In this document: positions 1 to 10,743 of the stretch, piece by piece
Position numbering within the stretch: the stretch's first letter is position 1
Layout of the letters: every line of letters begins with the position of its first letter
Origin: Notospermus geniculatus
Taxonomy: Eukaryota > Nemertea > Pilidiophora > Heteronemertea > Lineidae
Reading direction: 5' to 3'
Length of the DNA: 64,000 nt
NCBI GenBank assembly: GCA_002633025.1
Contig: NMRB01000398.1
Coordinates: forward strand, 69,010-133,009
The notes under the pieces: model-generated
Seen by the model: only the letters and a program-made list of their open reading frames with translations
Told to the model about the DNA's origin: nothing
The model's database searches: none
Position numbers and translations under genes: made by a program

Positions 1-360
1 AACTTTCTTAGTAGTATTATTCTTATTAAGATATTAGTAAGATTTTTCTTGACTAAAATCTTAGTAAGATTTTTCCTACTAATATCTTAGCAGGAAAAAT
101 CTTACTAAGGGTTTTCTTATAAGATTCTTACAAGATAAATCTTAGTAAGATTTTTCTGACTAAGATATTAGTAAGAAAAATCTTAGTAAGGAAAATCTTA
201 GTAAGATTTTTCTTGTAATATTCTTACAAGAAAAATCTTGGTAATATTTTTCTTGTAAGAATCTTACAAGAATAATCTTACTAAGATTTTTCTTACTAAG
301 ATCTTACTAAGAAACAGCTAAGATACTTACTAAGAAAATTATAAGATAATTAGTAAGATT
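1..360. repeat. AT-rich palindromic repeat (CTTAGTAAGA/TCTTACTAAG)
   Basis: Irregular array of the palindromic words CTTAGTAAGA and TCTTACTAAG in both orientations, separated by short T-rich spacers such as TTTTTCT. The units can pair with one another, so the block could form many alternative hairpins. It runs off the left edge of the window, so its full size is unknown. No coding potential. Confidence 0.8.
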
Positions 361-1604
361 CATGTCCTGGGTAGGCCTTTAGAATGACATCTGACACTGC
401 CGAAGGATACTCTGATATACTTTCTGTGCCGGATGTTAAAAGGTGTTCTTAATTAAACAATTATTTAAACCTCTTTTCACATCCTGCAACAGTTGTTTTT
501 CAGGTAGTAAGTACACATGTAGGCCTACATGTACTTCTCTACAAAGCATGAGCAATGGATAGTTTGAACTTGGCTTTGAACTACAGGTAACCTTCGTGAG
601 CTATAAACACAATCTAACCCTCCTGATGTTGAGAACCAATACAATCTTTTTCCTTTTGAGGCCAGAACTGTGTACTGTCCTTTCACCAGGATACCACTGT
701 TGACACCACCGAGCATCTGCAGGTAGTTTGATATAGGTCGGTACGATAAAACTTCGCTAGAGACACGAGAGTCCGTTTTGGTGTGAACACTTCTATTCAT
801 CCAGCTGCAATATTCTACTTGTATCGAAAATAGATTCCTGGTACATGGTCACCGTCATATCCAACGTACATTAACATGTAAATATTCACTTAATGGAAAG
901 TGGTAACGGGAAAAATTGTCACAATTATTGAAAGCGAAGTAGCTAAGCCTATTAAAGTGCACTTTTTGTAGTACTTTCCTGAACCCATTGAGATTGGGAC
1001 TGTAACTTTTCCACATCCTAGAGCATGTTGATATCATTTTATACTTTTGTTGGCGATTGTGATCATACACTTGGATCAGCGTATCAGGAGGCACCAAAAT
1101 TATTTCCCGACCACGATATTTTGTTTTACTGAAGACCGCCACAACATAATCAACATTAGTCATTTCACTCGACAACAAGAAAATGGCTAATAGTGTTTTA
1201 TAATTGTCATCAAAAATCTATAAACAGGTCGTTTTCAAGAGTCTTTTCAATTTTGACTGAAGAAATAATTTTTTTCCTTCAAATAATTGAAATGGTTGGC
1301 AAAGTTACGACTGCGTAACAGTGAATAAATCAATGCATAGTGGTTAAGAAAGCAACGTCCACGCCAGATATCAAAGATGTAGCGTGTTCGATGGCATCTC
1401 GTGGCTTTAGCATTACATGTATACAGTAGGCAACGTGGAAACCTCAGTTTAGTGCGTGCAACTATAGGGCACTGAAAAAGAACCCTACCGACAGCAGGAG
1501 TTGAATACTTGCTGTTTATTTCATCCTTTAAATGGCTGAAGCGCCATCCTTGTGCATTGATGATAAGATTGGCGGTTTTATACCAATTCTTACCCTGAAA
1601 TCTG
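361..1604. other. No supported gene
   Basis: Contains only short open frames on the minus strand (for example 855-1178 and 1247-1681) with no recognisable domain and no convincing splice context. I see no element ends here. Confidence 0.5.
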
Positions 1605-1682
1605 CCCTGATAATAATGCAACTGCCCTGATAGCAATGCAACTGCCCTGATAACAATGCAACTCTCCTGATAACAATGCAAA
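1605..1682. repeat. Short minisatellite, about 20-bp unit, four copies
   Basis: Four head-to-tail copies of a unit resembling CTGATAACAATGCAACTGCC, with single-base variants. It gives a repetitive minus-strand reading frame that should not be read as protein. Confidence 0.75.
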
Positions 1683-2112
1683 TCTCGTTTGACATAGTTT
1701 TTATTTCAAAAAGCCAAAAAGAAGTGAAGACGTTGAGGTCATGACTAAACGTAAAGGGCACTGGAGACAGCGCCCAATTTTGATATGGCTATTCTATGTA
1801 ATTTAAATTTTAGAAGCCTGAATGTCATTTAAATGTCATCAGAGTTCAACGTGAAAAGGAATGTCAAAAACAATGTGATTTTTGATTGTTGTGAATAAAG
1901 TTAAATTTTGGACAGGTCAGCTTCAATTTTGTTTGGCTCACTGAGGCAGGTGATCATTCAATTCAAAATACGTCAGAGCTTTCCAGGAATCTCTGGTGGG
2001 TGTCATTTTCAAATGACATTATCCCATCCAAAGTCAATCCTGTGATTGCTCCATATTAGTCCACGCGGTAGAAAGCACTTCAGATACCCCATGTTATCCG
2101 TGGTTAAACTAC
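1683..2112. other. No feature seen
   Basis: Unique-looking AT-rich DNA with no long open frame, no inverted repeat and no recognisable domain. Confidence 0.5.
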
Positions 2113-2510
2113 ATACTGTATAATATGACTTATCCGGCCACCGCGGCCAACCTGCGAACCACGGGAATTATTGACTATACACGATCCAGGCCAATTTATG
2201 AAAGGCCTAGTCAGGGTTACATGTTCAATGGAAATCGTCTTACGCCTGGTGAGCATCGTAATGGATATCCCGCGCTGAGGGTCAGTTTCACTTTTGTCAA
2301 AATGAATTGACCAGTACGATTTGTAAATGATGTCAATTAAACCTAGGCCTACTGTGGAATAAAACTGCGGTCTGCCGTTGAAAAGAATCTCACAAGTGAT
2401 GTGTAACCCTAAGCAGGCCTTTCATAAATTGGCCTGGATCGTGTATAGTCAATAATTCCCGTGGTTCGCAGGTTGGCCGCGGTGGCCGGATAAGTCATAT
2501 TATACAGTAT
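2113..2510. mobile_element. Foldback/MITE-like element with about 110-bp arms
   Basis: The left arm (about 2113-2222) and right arm (about 2400-2510) are near-perfect reverse complements, beginning ATACTGTATAATATGACT and ending with its complement. The loop is about 180 bp. No transposase is encoded, so this is a non-autonomous inverted-repeat element or a palindromic duplication. No clear target duplication was found. Confidence 0.75.
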
Positions 2511-3471
2511 AGGCTACACTTGTTGAAAATACCCGTGTTTTTTCAGACCCGTCTCAAACTCGTGTGTACGAAAAGCCCGGCGACAGGTTACACTAATACA
2601 TTGTAGTTAAGTAGCCCGGCGACAAGGTGCGCTGCATGCACTGACTCTTCGGTCATTTCTGTTTTGGCACACATCGTTGGAGGCACGAAAACGACGTCCA
2701 TATCGAAAAGTCTGTATACTGCCGCTTAGTACATTTCGAGCACTCGCGTGACCCAGTTTCTACTAATGCATTTCTCCTATGCTGCAGTAACAAATTTGGC
2801 ACATAAACCCACCTGTCCCCTCTGTCTGCAATAAAACCAGATTTTTCGAAATGGATTCAGGAAGTACAAGATCTCAGCTTTCCAATGGTATGCATCATGT
2901 CTAATTCTACACAGAACAAATTGGTAGAAATGTCAACTTTGTTTAGAGAGATCTGACATATTTATAGTGCATTTGCCACCAAAACAGACCAAAAAGGGCC
3001 GACCTTTGGTGTTACTTTTGCCTTTTGCATGACCCATGACCTAGCAACTGAAAAGTTCGAATCTGTTTTGGGAAGAAGACTCATCAATCTTCCATTTGAC
3101 ACCTCTCATGCAAACATATCTGACCATTGAGTTGGTAGAATTTGACACTTTGTTTCTGACCATGAAATGTACATGAAGTAGCCAGCCGGTTCAGTACTAT
3201 AGTCAGTTTCCAATTCCGTGGCCTATTTTCTGACTTCGAAATTGCTGAGGTTTGGATAGCGGAATGTAACAGAAAATGTAAGTATATTCTTGAAAAATTT
3301 ATTCATGTCAATTTATTCGTTTGAATGGCATCATCAGCACATTAACCCTTCAGGGTACATCGAGTATCGTTTTACTGCAGTAGGTCCGATTTTTAGTATG
3401 GGTAGAGTTGGACATTGGGATTCTTAAATGAATCTGCTACGTTGAATTCAGCATCCAGGATTTCAAGCAAT
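2511..3471. other. Intergenic; dispersed repeat fragment near 2529-2640
   Basis: About 2529-2640 carries the words ACCCGTGTTTTTTCAG and AAGCCCGGCGAC, which recur in variant form near 7769-7815 and 22240-22310, so it is a dispersed repeat. The rest shows no gene or inverted repeat. Confidence 0.45.
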
Positions 3472-3698
3472 AGGGGTGTAGCTAGCGGCAGGGTACGGTA
3501 GGGGGCAAATGTCCCCCAGAGCAAAAAGGGACAAAACAAATTTTTCCTCTAAAAGGTCATTTGCCCTCTTCAAGTCAATTGTTGTGGTCTCAGAAGTGGG
3601 GAAAATGCATCTGAGAGGATGGAAGTTTTCAATTATTTTCTGGGCGGCTTCGCCCTCNCTCAATCAATCTTGCCCCCCCCCCCCCAGCTACGCCCCTG
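3472..3698. mobile_element. hAT-like MITE (AGGGGTGTAGCT termini)
   Basis: The left end AGGGGTGTAGCTAG is matched by the reverse complement of the right end CAGCTACGCCCCTG. CAGGGG-type ends are typical of hAT elements, but I could not find a clean 8-bp target duplication. An ambiguous base (3658) and a poly-C run (3672-3685) sit inside. No coding capacity; the short open frames across it are accidental. Confidence 0.5.
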
Positions 3699-3808
3699 AG
3701 CATAGTCCACGTGGATTAGTCCCTCCAGGATGATCTGAATCATTGATTTTACTGTTGACAACACCATTTTTGTGAGCTTTGAATATAATTTTTCTCCTTT
3801 TCTTTCAG

Positions 3809-4498
3809 TGCAGAAGTATGCCACCCACCTTGAGGAAGAAGCCGAGGGTTTCTTACGTAGATTTTCCGGTCACTTTTCAAGACAAGAAAACATCAGCAGC
3901 GTCTTGGTCAAAGTCAGAGTTATTTGACATCGAAGTTAAGAGCTCAAGGCAGAGGGGTGATATAACGGAACTTTTGGTTCACTACATTGGGTGGAGCTCA
4001 GACTACGACCAGTGGCTCCCTGAGAACGAAATTGTGCATCGGCCAAGGGAAGTTATCGCAAGTGATGCAGACTCACTGCTGGCCTTCAATTTGAAAATAG
4101 AGATTTTCGAGAAGCTGAGAGGTTTCCGAAAAACTGACAATAGGATAACAATCCGACTCCCTTGCCAGAGTGAAAGTGCACGTGTTTTCGAAGAAAAAGG
4201 AACCTTCTTGAAGAGACGTCCCAAGGGCACCATATTATATTCAATCGAGAACATTAAGGACTTGGATTCAGTATTGGGTTCGGATTGGTGGTATCTGGTG
4301 TTGAACAAGCAAGGTGACTTCAATTACATCATAACTGATACGATCACATTTTACCAAGACGAACGGAAACCGCTCAAAGTGTATGATTCTTGCGGATGTC
4401 CGAAAACCATCCACAGAGGATTTTACTTCGTTTTCAAGTTTGTATTTCGGAGGAGTACAAAGGAAGATTTCGCAACTGTGCTTCAGGGTCAACAATAA
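3809..4498 (+). CDS. Chromo-barrel/Tudor-knot-like protein exon, possible transposon partner gene
   Basis: A pyrimidine-rich acceptor (TTTCTTTCAG) ends at 3808. The first in-frame ATG after it is at 3818, giving 226 residues with a stop at 4496-4498. Residues about 36-75 carry a chromo-barrel/Tudor-knot signature: an acidic-basic strand, then HYIGW, then YDQWLPENEI. Domains of this kind bind modified histone tails. The remaining 150 residues are not recognised. The gene ends 320 bp upstream of the large putative transposase on the same strand, and chromo-type domains often accompany transposases, so I infer one element. It could instead be an unrelated host exon. The upstream exon was not found. 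Confidence 0.5.
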   Translation, partial: CRSMPPTLRKKPRVSYVDFPVTFQDKKTSAASWSKSELFDIEVKSSRQRGDITELLVHYIGWSSDYDQWLPENEIVHRPREVIASDADSLLAFNLKIEIFEKLRGFRKTDNRITIRLPCQSESARVFEEKGTFLKRRPKGTILYSIENIKDLDSVLGSDWWYLVLNKQGDFNYIITDTITFYQDERKPLKVYDSCGCPKTIHRGFYFVFKFVFRRSTKEDFATVLQGQQ

Positions 4499-4818
4499 CT
4501 ATTGAATACTTTGGAATTTTGTTTGTGAGAGAAACTTGGCTAACATTTGCACCCGTGGATTAGACATCGTTCAAACTGTACTGTCAGACACATTATGATC
4601 CTTCCATTCCATGTTTGTTGCAAAATCCTTAACAAAAAATGAACATTCTCCTACTGAAGGGACTGGAAAACTCTGATAGTGACACTGACTTATGTCAGAC
4701 TGAAACAGGTTTTGGTCATTAGTAACATTACTATAGGCCTATTGCGTGAGATTCTGTAGGACAACGGGAAGCTTGTTGCTGTGCACTTTTCTGACAGCTT
4801 GTCTCACAAAAAACTAAG

Positions 4819-7116
4819 ATGACGGGTAACGGGGTTTCCCTGAAACTCCACCTTGGGTTTCTGGCATTGACGATCTCCTTCCTTGTGATAGCAGGTCCAA
4901 CATTTGTTGAAGCAGAACAAGGAGACCAACTGTATGTGTATGATCTTCCTGTGAACACATACTTTCTTTATGAATTGGCAGGCAGAAGGTTTGATCATGA
5001 GACTGGAATCAATGTTTTGCGAACAATTTGCACGAACCACAGGATCGAATTCAACAATCTGGATTTACCGTCCATTCTCGGTCCCTTTACCAGTAAGCTG
5101 CGGATGATGGTGTATCAAATCAAGTCCAAGTCGGGGTTTTCCTTGCAAAAGATCTACAAACGTTGGAAAGAATCGGAGTACACCATTACCTTGAAATTCA
5201 AAAAGGATTCACCCATGAAGAGAAAGCTTGCTGCTGATTTGGATGACGAAAGGAAAAAGCGAAGAAAGCTTGAAGAACTATATGCAAAAGCCAAGTGTGA
5301 CAGTAAAAAGTACAAGGACACTAAGAAAAAGATGAAAAAGCTAAGAAAGAAATTGGAGAAGAAGGCAGGGAAATGTCTGCATAAGAACATGAAAACCCCG
5401 AGTAAACTGTCCAGGAGTCAAAGGTACAAGCTGAAAAGGGCAACTCGAACAAAGGTTCAGGACGCACTCTCATTCCTAGGCTTACAGAATGCATCTCCCA
5501 TCAGCCTTAAAATACAGAAGCAAGATGGGCAAATAGAGTTCATCAAATTTGGAAAACAAGCAGATCCTGGGGAAGATGAAATTGAAATTACTGATAAAGA
5601 AATCGAAGACATTAACATGATCCTCTTTGTAAAGGATTGTTTTCACATTTCCAACAAGGGCTTTCACGAGCTTTCCATGATATGCAAAGGCCTACCAAGG
5701 AGTTACCGACTTTTTGACAGGATTAGGGAAATGAACAGCAGCTACAATATATTCCCAGCTCCCGAACCTGTGAGCGGAGTGCAACAAAAAATTGCTGACA
5801 GGCTACCATCAGCAATAAAAAACTGTAAGTTCCATGCAGAAAGGATGGCAAAAGACGTTGATGATGACATTATGCCGTTGAGGATCAAAATAAGTGGTGA
5901 CGGTACAAAGATTGGAAAAAGGATTCATGTCCTTTGTCAGTCGTTTTCCATAATTGAGGACGAAAAATGCGAAAGCATAGATGGTACACATGTCATTGGT
6001 ATCTTCAAATGTTCAGAGAAATACCAGGACCTGAAAACTGCGCTTGCTGACATTGCTGAAGAGGTTAAAAGTCTTGACAATAGGGAAATTACAGTGGATA
6101 GCAAACGTTATCGGCTAAATTTTTTCCTCGGAGCAGATTTAAAGTATATCAATTCTATACTAGGACTTGATGCACCATCTTGTACTCATGCCTGTCCATG
6201 GTGTAAGTGCCCAGCAGAAGAAAGGCATGACATGGCAAAAATCTGGTCCGCAACTAACCCCAACCTTGGAGCTAGGACTGTTTCTGAAATAAGTAGGCTG
6301 TCAAGGAAACCAAAAAGGGAAAGTTTCAACTGCTCTAATGTTCCTGTTTTTGAAAATATTGAAATCGATCATGTTGTGCCTGATGTTTTACATCTGTTCT
6401 TGCGAATCATGGATCAGCTCGTTGGACAATTAATTACAGAATTGAAATCAATGGACAATATCGGAAAAGCCTTGAAAACAATCGACAAGGAGAAACATGC
6501 TCATGTCAGACAGTTCGAGGATTTCGTTTCCACATTAGGCATATCAGATTTTCAGTTTTATGTTGACCGGGGTGGACTTTTTCAATACAGAGATTTCACT
6601 GGACCTGAGCACAGGCTTCTCCTCCGTCACATGAATATCCGGGACTTCTTAGCTGACCATCCTCATGTGGAATTGATTGAAGAGCTCTGGAAGGATTTTG
6701 CAGAAATCATGACAGTTCTTTCAAATCCAACAACATGTGAGCAAGTGGATGAATTGACAGCATTTGAGAAAAAGGCAAGAGACTGGGTTGATAAGTACGG
6801 GCGAATTTATCAGAGACGAAACATTACCGTTTACATGCACATCATGGCTAACCATCTCACAGAATGTATGAAATTACATGGAGACCTCAACAGATTTAAT
6901 CAACAAGGTGTAGAGAAATTAAATGATGGACTGACAAAGAACTACTTCCGGGGAACGCATCATCGAGGAATGGCAGCCCTTAAACAAGTTCTTGAGAAGA
7001 GAAACAGAATCAGCGAACTTCGCCAAACAAATGCCAGGCGTCAACTTAAATTTGGCATTATATGCAGTATTTGTGGGCAGGGGGGCCATAACAAGAGACA
7101 CCACCAGAAGAAGTAG
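4819..7116 (+). CDS. Putative DDE/RNase H-fold transposase with Zn motifs (765 aa)
   Basis: A single open frame of 765 residues. Seen: a hydrophobic N-terminus (residues 6-30), a very Lys/Arg-rich coiled segment (about 130-200), GDGT with Asp361, a Cys/His cluster C455-x-H-x-C459-x2-C462-x-C464, VPDVLHLFLR with Asp522, a helical segment YMHIMANHLTE, and GVEKLND with Glu699. A C-terminal CSICGQGGH zinc-knuckle-like motif is followed by basic residues. The order Asp, Cys/His insert, Asp, His-rich helix, Glu resembles Transib/RAG1-type RNase H transposases; that is inference from layout, not homology I can prove. I remember this family as abundant uncharacterised proteins in cnidarians and other invertebrates. 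The signal-peptide-like start is unexpected for a DNA-acting protein and the true start may lie in an upstream exon. A polyadenylation signal AATAAA follows near 7358. Confidence 0.6.
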   Translation: MTGNGVSLKLHLGFLALTISFLVIAGPTFVEAEQGDQLYVYDLPVNTYFLYELAGRRFDHETGINVLRTICTNHRIEFNNLDLPSILGPFTSKLRMMVYQIKSKSGFSLQKIYKRWKESEYTITLKFKKDSPMKRKLAADLDDERKKRRKLEELYAKAKCDSKKYKDTKKKMKKLRKKLEKKAGKCLHKNMKTPSKLSRSQRYKLKRATRTKVQDALSFLGLQNASPISLKIQKQDGQIEFIKFGKQADPGEDEIEITDKEIEDINMILFVKDCFHISNKGFHELSMICKGLPRSYRLFDRIREMNSSYNIFPAPEPVSGVQQKIADRLPSAIKNCKFHAERMAKDVDDDIMPLRIKISGDGTKIGKRIHVLCQSFSIIEDEKCESIDGTHVIGIFKCSEKYQDLKTALADIAEEVKSLDNREITVDSKRYRLNFFLGADLKYINSILGLDAPSCTHACPWCKCPAEERHDMAKIWSATNPNLGARTVSEISRLSRKPKRESFNCSNVPVFENIEIDHVVPDVLHLFLRIMDQLVGQLITELKSMDNIGKALKTIDKEKHAHVRQFEDFVSTLGISDFQFYVDRGGLFQYRDFTGPEHRLLLRHMNIRDFLADHPHVELIEELWKDFAEIMTVLSNPTTCEQVDELTAFEKKARDWVDKYGRIYQRRNITVYMHIMANHLTECMKLHGDLNRFNQQGVEKLNDGLTKNYFRGTHHRGMAALKQVLEKRNRISELRQTNARRQLKFGIICSICGQGGHNKRHHQKK

Positions 7117-7760
7117 ATTTTGGGCGAAGGGCCTTGAATATGACAATCAGTCAATTTTTTGGTTTTTTTGTAGATTTCTTTCGAGTCAAGTAGGCCATAG
7201 AGTGTAATACATGTAACTGTTTTGGGCGTATCTTATATACACGTCAACATCACATCGTTATATCTACCCAACCGGTCCCTGCAATATTACTGCATCACCA
7301 CCTTGTTAGTGTTCTCACTATATGAGCATTTGTATGCATGATATTCTAGTTTGTATCAATAAACATGTACTTGCAATGAAATTGCCGCTCGAGTCCAAAC
7401 TTTCAACTTGCCATCAAAATGCAAGAACGATAGGCCTATCAGACCCAACTTTCCCCACGTCAAGCAGCATTTCTATCTGCCCACCCTGTATATATTCCAG
7501 GAGCTGTTGACCATGATACCTGTACTCCAGCTCATACGCGCTACACAGTAACTCTATAGCAACAACAGGAAACAGATGTGGCCCACATAAATAGCAACCA
7601 TGCTTCACGATGAAATTGGAAGTGGAGTATAGTGGTGGTAACTGGGTCATGCCAGCGATGAGACTTCCCTGCAGAGAAGTTTTTGATATGCTTAATGGCT
7701 GCGCCATCTGTAGCCGTGCTAAGAACTAACGAACACACGGTGATTTCGAAAAGCACGGTC
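7117..7760. other. 3' flank of the transposase-like gene; no further gene supported
   Basis: Contains an AATAAA near 7358 that could end the upstream gene. A minus-strand open frame at 7414-7707 has no domain I recognise and is not annotated. Confidence 0.4.
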
Positions 7761-7877
7761 AGCTTGCCGTTTTTAAAAACCCGTGTTTTTCAGACACGGG
7801 TTTCTTGAAGCCCGGCAATTCATAGGTGTGACCGCAAAACAACCGGGGATTTTATGTAGTGTAACCACGGCTTTACN

Positions 7878-7920
<43 letters not shown>
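7761..7920. repeat. Dispersed CCCGTGTTTTTCAG repeat and poly-G assembly artefact
   Basis: 7769-7815 contains ACCCGTGTTTTTCAGACACG and AAGCCCGGC, shared in variant form with 2529-2640 and 22240-22310. It runs into an N (7877) followed by more than 40 Gs, which looks like a collapsed gap or an unresolved homopolymer. The poly-Gly reading frame here is not real. Confidence 0.55.
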
Positions 7921-7922
<2 letters not shown>

Positions 7923-7967
7923 AGATTCTTCTTGCCACCTACATGCTTCGCATGGGTATAAAGAATA

Positions 7968-8977
7968 AATACTGGACCTTCGCCCTCCTAAAGTGCGGCT
8001 GGATCTTTACCCAGTGCATAAGACCCACACCAGGTTGTACTGCGGGAGAGATGTAGGCCTACATGTACACTGCCTCTCGTATGTATTTACGCACCCAATA
8101 ATACCATACTGACAAGACGGTGAACTCCCATTTTTAGTCCTACGAGCTTCAGACCTTCAGCACTTTTACTCTACTAGGTGTAGCATTCAGTCCTATGGTC
8201 AAAATCAAATTTGCAACAAAAATCTCATGAAAAATATCAAATCTCAAATTTTGATATTTTCCTGATTTTTCCAATTTCACAAAATCATATTTAGGGAAAA
8301 AACTTTCACACCATTTCTTTTAAAAAAAGAAATAATAATTCATATGAAATTGATTCTAAATGCATATCAAATGAATAGTCATCAAAATTGAGGCCTTAGA
8401 ATTAGTGATATTTTGGGATGTGAATTTTCCAAAATTTTGGCAATCATTATATTTGGCCAAAAAACATGCTATGTGCAGGATGAGTGCTCTCACCAAAACT
8501 ATTGCATTCAGGGTGGGAACATTATGACTGGTACCAATATTGTGAAAAATTCATGAGCTATCAAAATACCAAACTGTCACTAAAATTTTAAGGCCTCAAT
8601 TTTGATGACTATTCATTTGATATGCATTTAGAAGCATATGAATTGTTATTTCTTTTACGAAGAAATGGTGTGAAAAAAATCTTTCCTAAATATCATGAAA
8701 TTTGAAAAATCAAGAAAATATCAAAAATTGAAATATGATATTTTTCATAAGATTTTGTGGCAAATTTGATTTTGACCATAGGCCTGATTGGTACACCTAG
8801 TAGAGTGGAAGCCTGAAGTTTGTACGGCCAATAAAATGGAAGTTTCACCCTCTTTTCAGAATGGTATTAATGGCTGCGTAAATACATACGAGAGGCAGTG
8901 TAGGTCTGTGCCCCTTTCATTGTCCTCTACCTGCCATCATGTACGACAACTCCACAGGGCGAATAAGGTCCAGTATT
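7968..8977. mobile_element. Large (about 1 kb) foldback element
   Basis: The two halves are imperfect inverted repeats over most of their length: left about 7968-8400, right about 8587-8977. Markers include AATACTGGACCTT at the left edge and its complement at the right, CTCTCGTATGTATTTACGC against its complement, and CTCTACTAGGTGTA against its complement. The arms hold AT-rich tracts around CAAATTTGATTTTGACCATA. The central spacer is about 185 bp. No protein is encoded. Confidence 0.75.
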
Positions 8978-9143
8978 AGTGATGGGAGACCTTGAAAGTC
9001 CCTATGAAATAGGGTGATCCATCTTCGGCGAATGTATCACATCCCAGTTTGTGTTAGTTTGTACAAATGATTTTAACACGACCCTTACAAAAAATCATGC
9101 GTAGCGCGCCGTAGTGAGTCCACGAAAGAACCGCTTGCACCAT

Positions 9144-9288
9144 TAGGGAGGTGGAGAAATCAAACGATAAACGTAAACAAAACGACAACGTTATTTTGCA
9201 TACAACACATTCACCGGATTACATTTTCGGTACAAAAATAACGTTGTGTTAACGTTTACGTTTATTGTTTGATTTCTAAACCTCCCTA
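9144..9288. mobile_element. MITE, TAGGGAGG family, copy 1
   Basis: A 145-bp inverted-repeat element with ends TAGGGAGGTGGAGAAATCAA and the complementary TTGATTTCTAAACCTCCCTA, apparently with a TA target. The arms contain AAACGATAAACGTAAAC. The same family recurs as a complete copy at 48180-48332 and a half copy at 41561-41619. Confidence 0.85.
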
Positions 9289-10369
9289 TTTTGTCCGTTG
9301 TTTCGTACGGGTCGCCAGTCTTAAGTTCGGCTTATTGATACATGTATAAACGAAATGTAATAATTGCTTGTTTAACCTATCGATACAGCATATTGTCGCT
9401 TACACTCCTTGCGCAGTGTCTTCTCACTCATCTGCCGTTCACAGACACTGCCATTCTTGACACTAGAGGGCGTTACGAATAACACCCTCTAGTATCGATC
9501 AGCCACCGCCATGTTGAAAAGAAGTGCAGCGCAATAATATGTGTAAGGATTGCTTACCATTGTAAAGCGGTCGACCGTTCACTCAATAAACAAGCGTCGC
9601 CATGCGTAGATTGGTACCCGATCCTCCGCTGGTGGCGCTGGCGGGCTGGATGTAGCGGAGGATCGGTCCTGGCTACTGAGGACGGCAGAAATCTGGCTTC
9701 GTTGGTTTTCGAATTGGACCAATCAACGCCATGAAACTCGCAGGCAGTACCGGTCTATATATTTTATATTTATAGACCGGGGACCAGTCTACGCCATGCG
9801 CAGTAGATAGTGCACGGTTATACGTCCACAGGAAGACATACATTATATTATATAGGCCTGCCTAGGTCAAAATGAGGCTTAGATGCAAGACATGATAAGA
9901 ATATTTGTAAAGCATAATCATTTTGTGGCAAAATATCTCGAGGTTTTTCAGTTATTCTGAGACCAAAGTAGGCCATGACCGCGTGCATTTTGTTTACCCA
10001 CGTGACCAAACATAGCCCAGACGTTATACACTTATTCCACTTCATAAAGTTCAGGGAAATGTATATTTATTGTATTCATTTCGAAATTGTGACACATAGA
10101 TTGCAAGGAGAGGCTTAGGCATGAATGTAGTGTTGTTTACGCGCAAGGTTCTGGGGCGCGGAGTATCATGGTAGTAATATGCGAGGCCTGATCACATACC
10201 CATCCGCGGCCGCAAAAATCAAAATGGCGGATGCCGATCGATGACAGTGTCGATATTGCGTAGAAATTCGGCACTGTGTACTGTTTGAGACACTGCTTAC
10301 AATAGCCAGATTCCCGCCGATTTACCGCATGATGGCAGCACAAAAATGATGTAGGCCTAATGGGGTCTA
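9289..10369. other. Intergenic with short inverted repeats; no gene
   Basis: 9615-9680 contains a hairpin (GGTACCCGATCCTCCGCT with a near-complement downstream). 9750-9800 has TATAGACCGGGGACCAGTCT, resembling the right end of the element at 20582-20790. Minus-strand open frames at 9848-10045 and 10137-10343 have no recognisable domain. Confidence 0.45.
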
Positions 10370-10452
10370 CCCTATGTGGCCCGGGTTCTATGTGGCCCGG
10401 GTTCTATGTGGCCCGGGTTCTATGTGGCCCGGGATATATGTGGCCCGGGTTC
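10370..10452. repeat. 16-bp tandem repeat, five copies
   Basis: About five units of TATGTGGCCCGGGTTC, each with the palindrome CCCGGG. The last unit diverges (GATA in place of TTC). Confidence 0.85.
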
Positions 10453-10743
10453 AGTTGCAAGTTGTAAATAAAATAACTCCAACTTGCACAAAGTTNACGC
10501 CGTGACCTACATCCACGCAGATATGCAGATGAGTTAAATTGATACATTTTGATACATTCGTAAGAATGCGTGGCCGTAACAGTCGTGTAGCCTATGCATC
10601 ATCAACTGGATCAACAGTCAGCCAAGCATCAGTGACACCCGGGCAGTGGTGTGTGGATGGTCTGCCTCACTTCTCTGTCTCAGGTTTCTTTTGTAGACTC
10701 CCAAACACCCAAATATGGGCCACTAACCATGCTAACCACTCAC

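Noticed and set aside
525-1681. Minus-strand open frames of 77-144 codons
   Set aside because: No recognisable domain or splice context; the longest crosses a minisatellite.
7783-7968. Open frame with a poly-glycine run
   Set aside because: Translation of a poly-G assembly artefact next to an N.
10370-10452. CRISPR-like array
   Set aside because: Units are directly adjacent with no spacers, in a eukaryotic genome; it is a simple tandem repeat. The same applies to 56286-56590.
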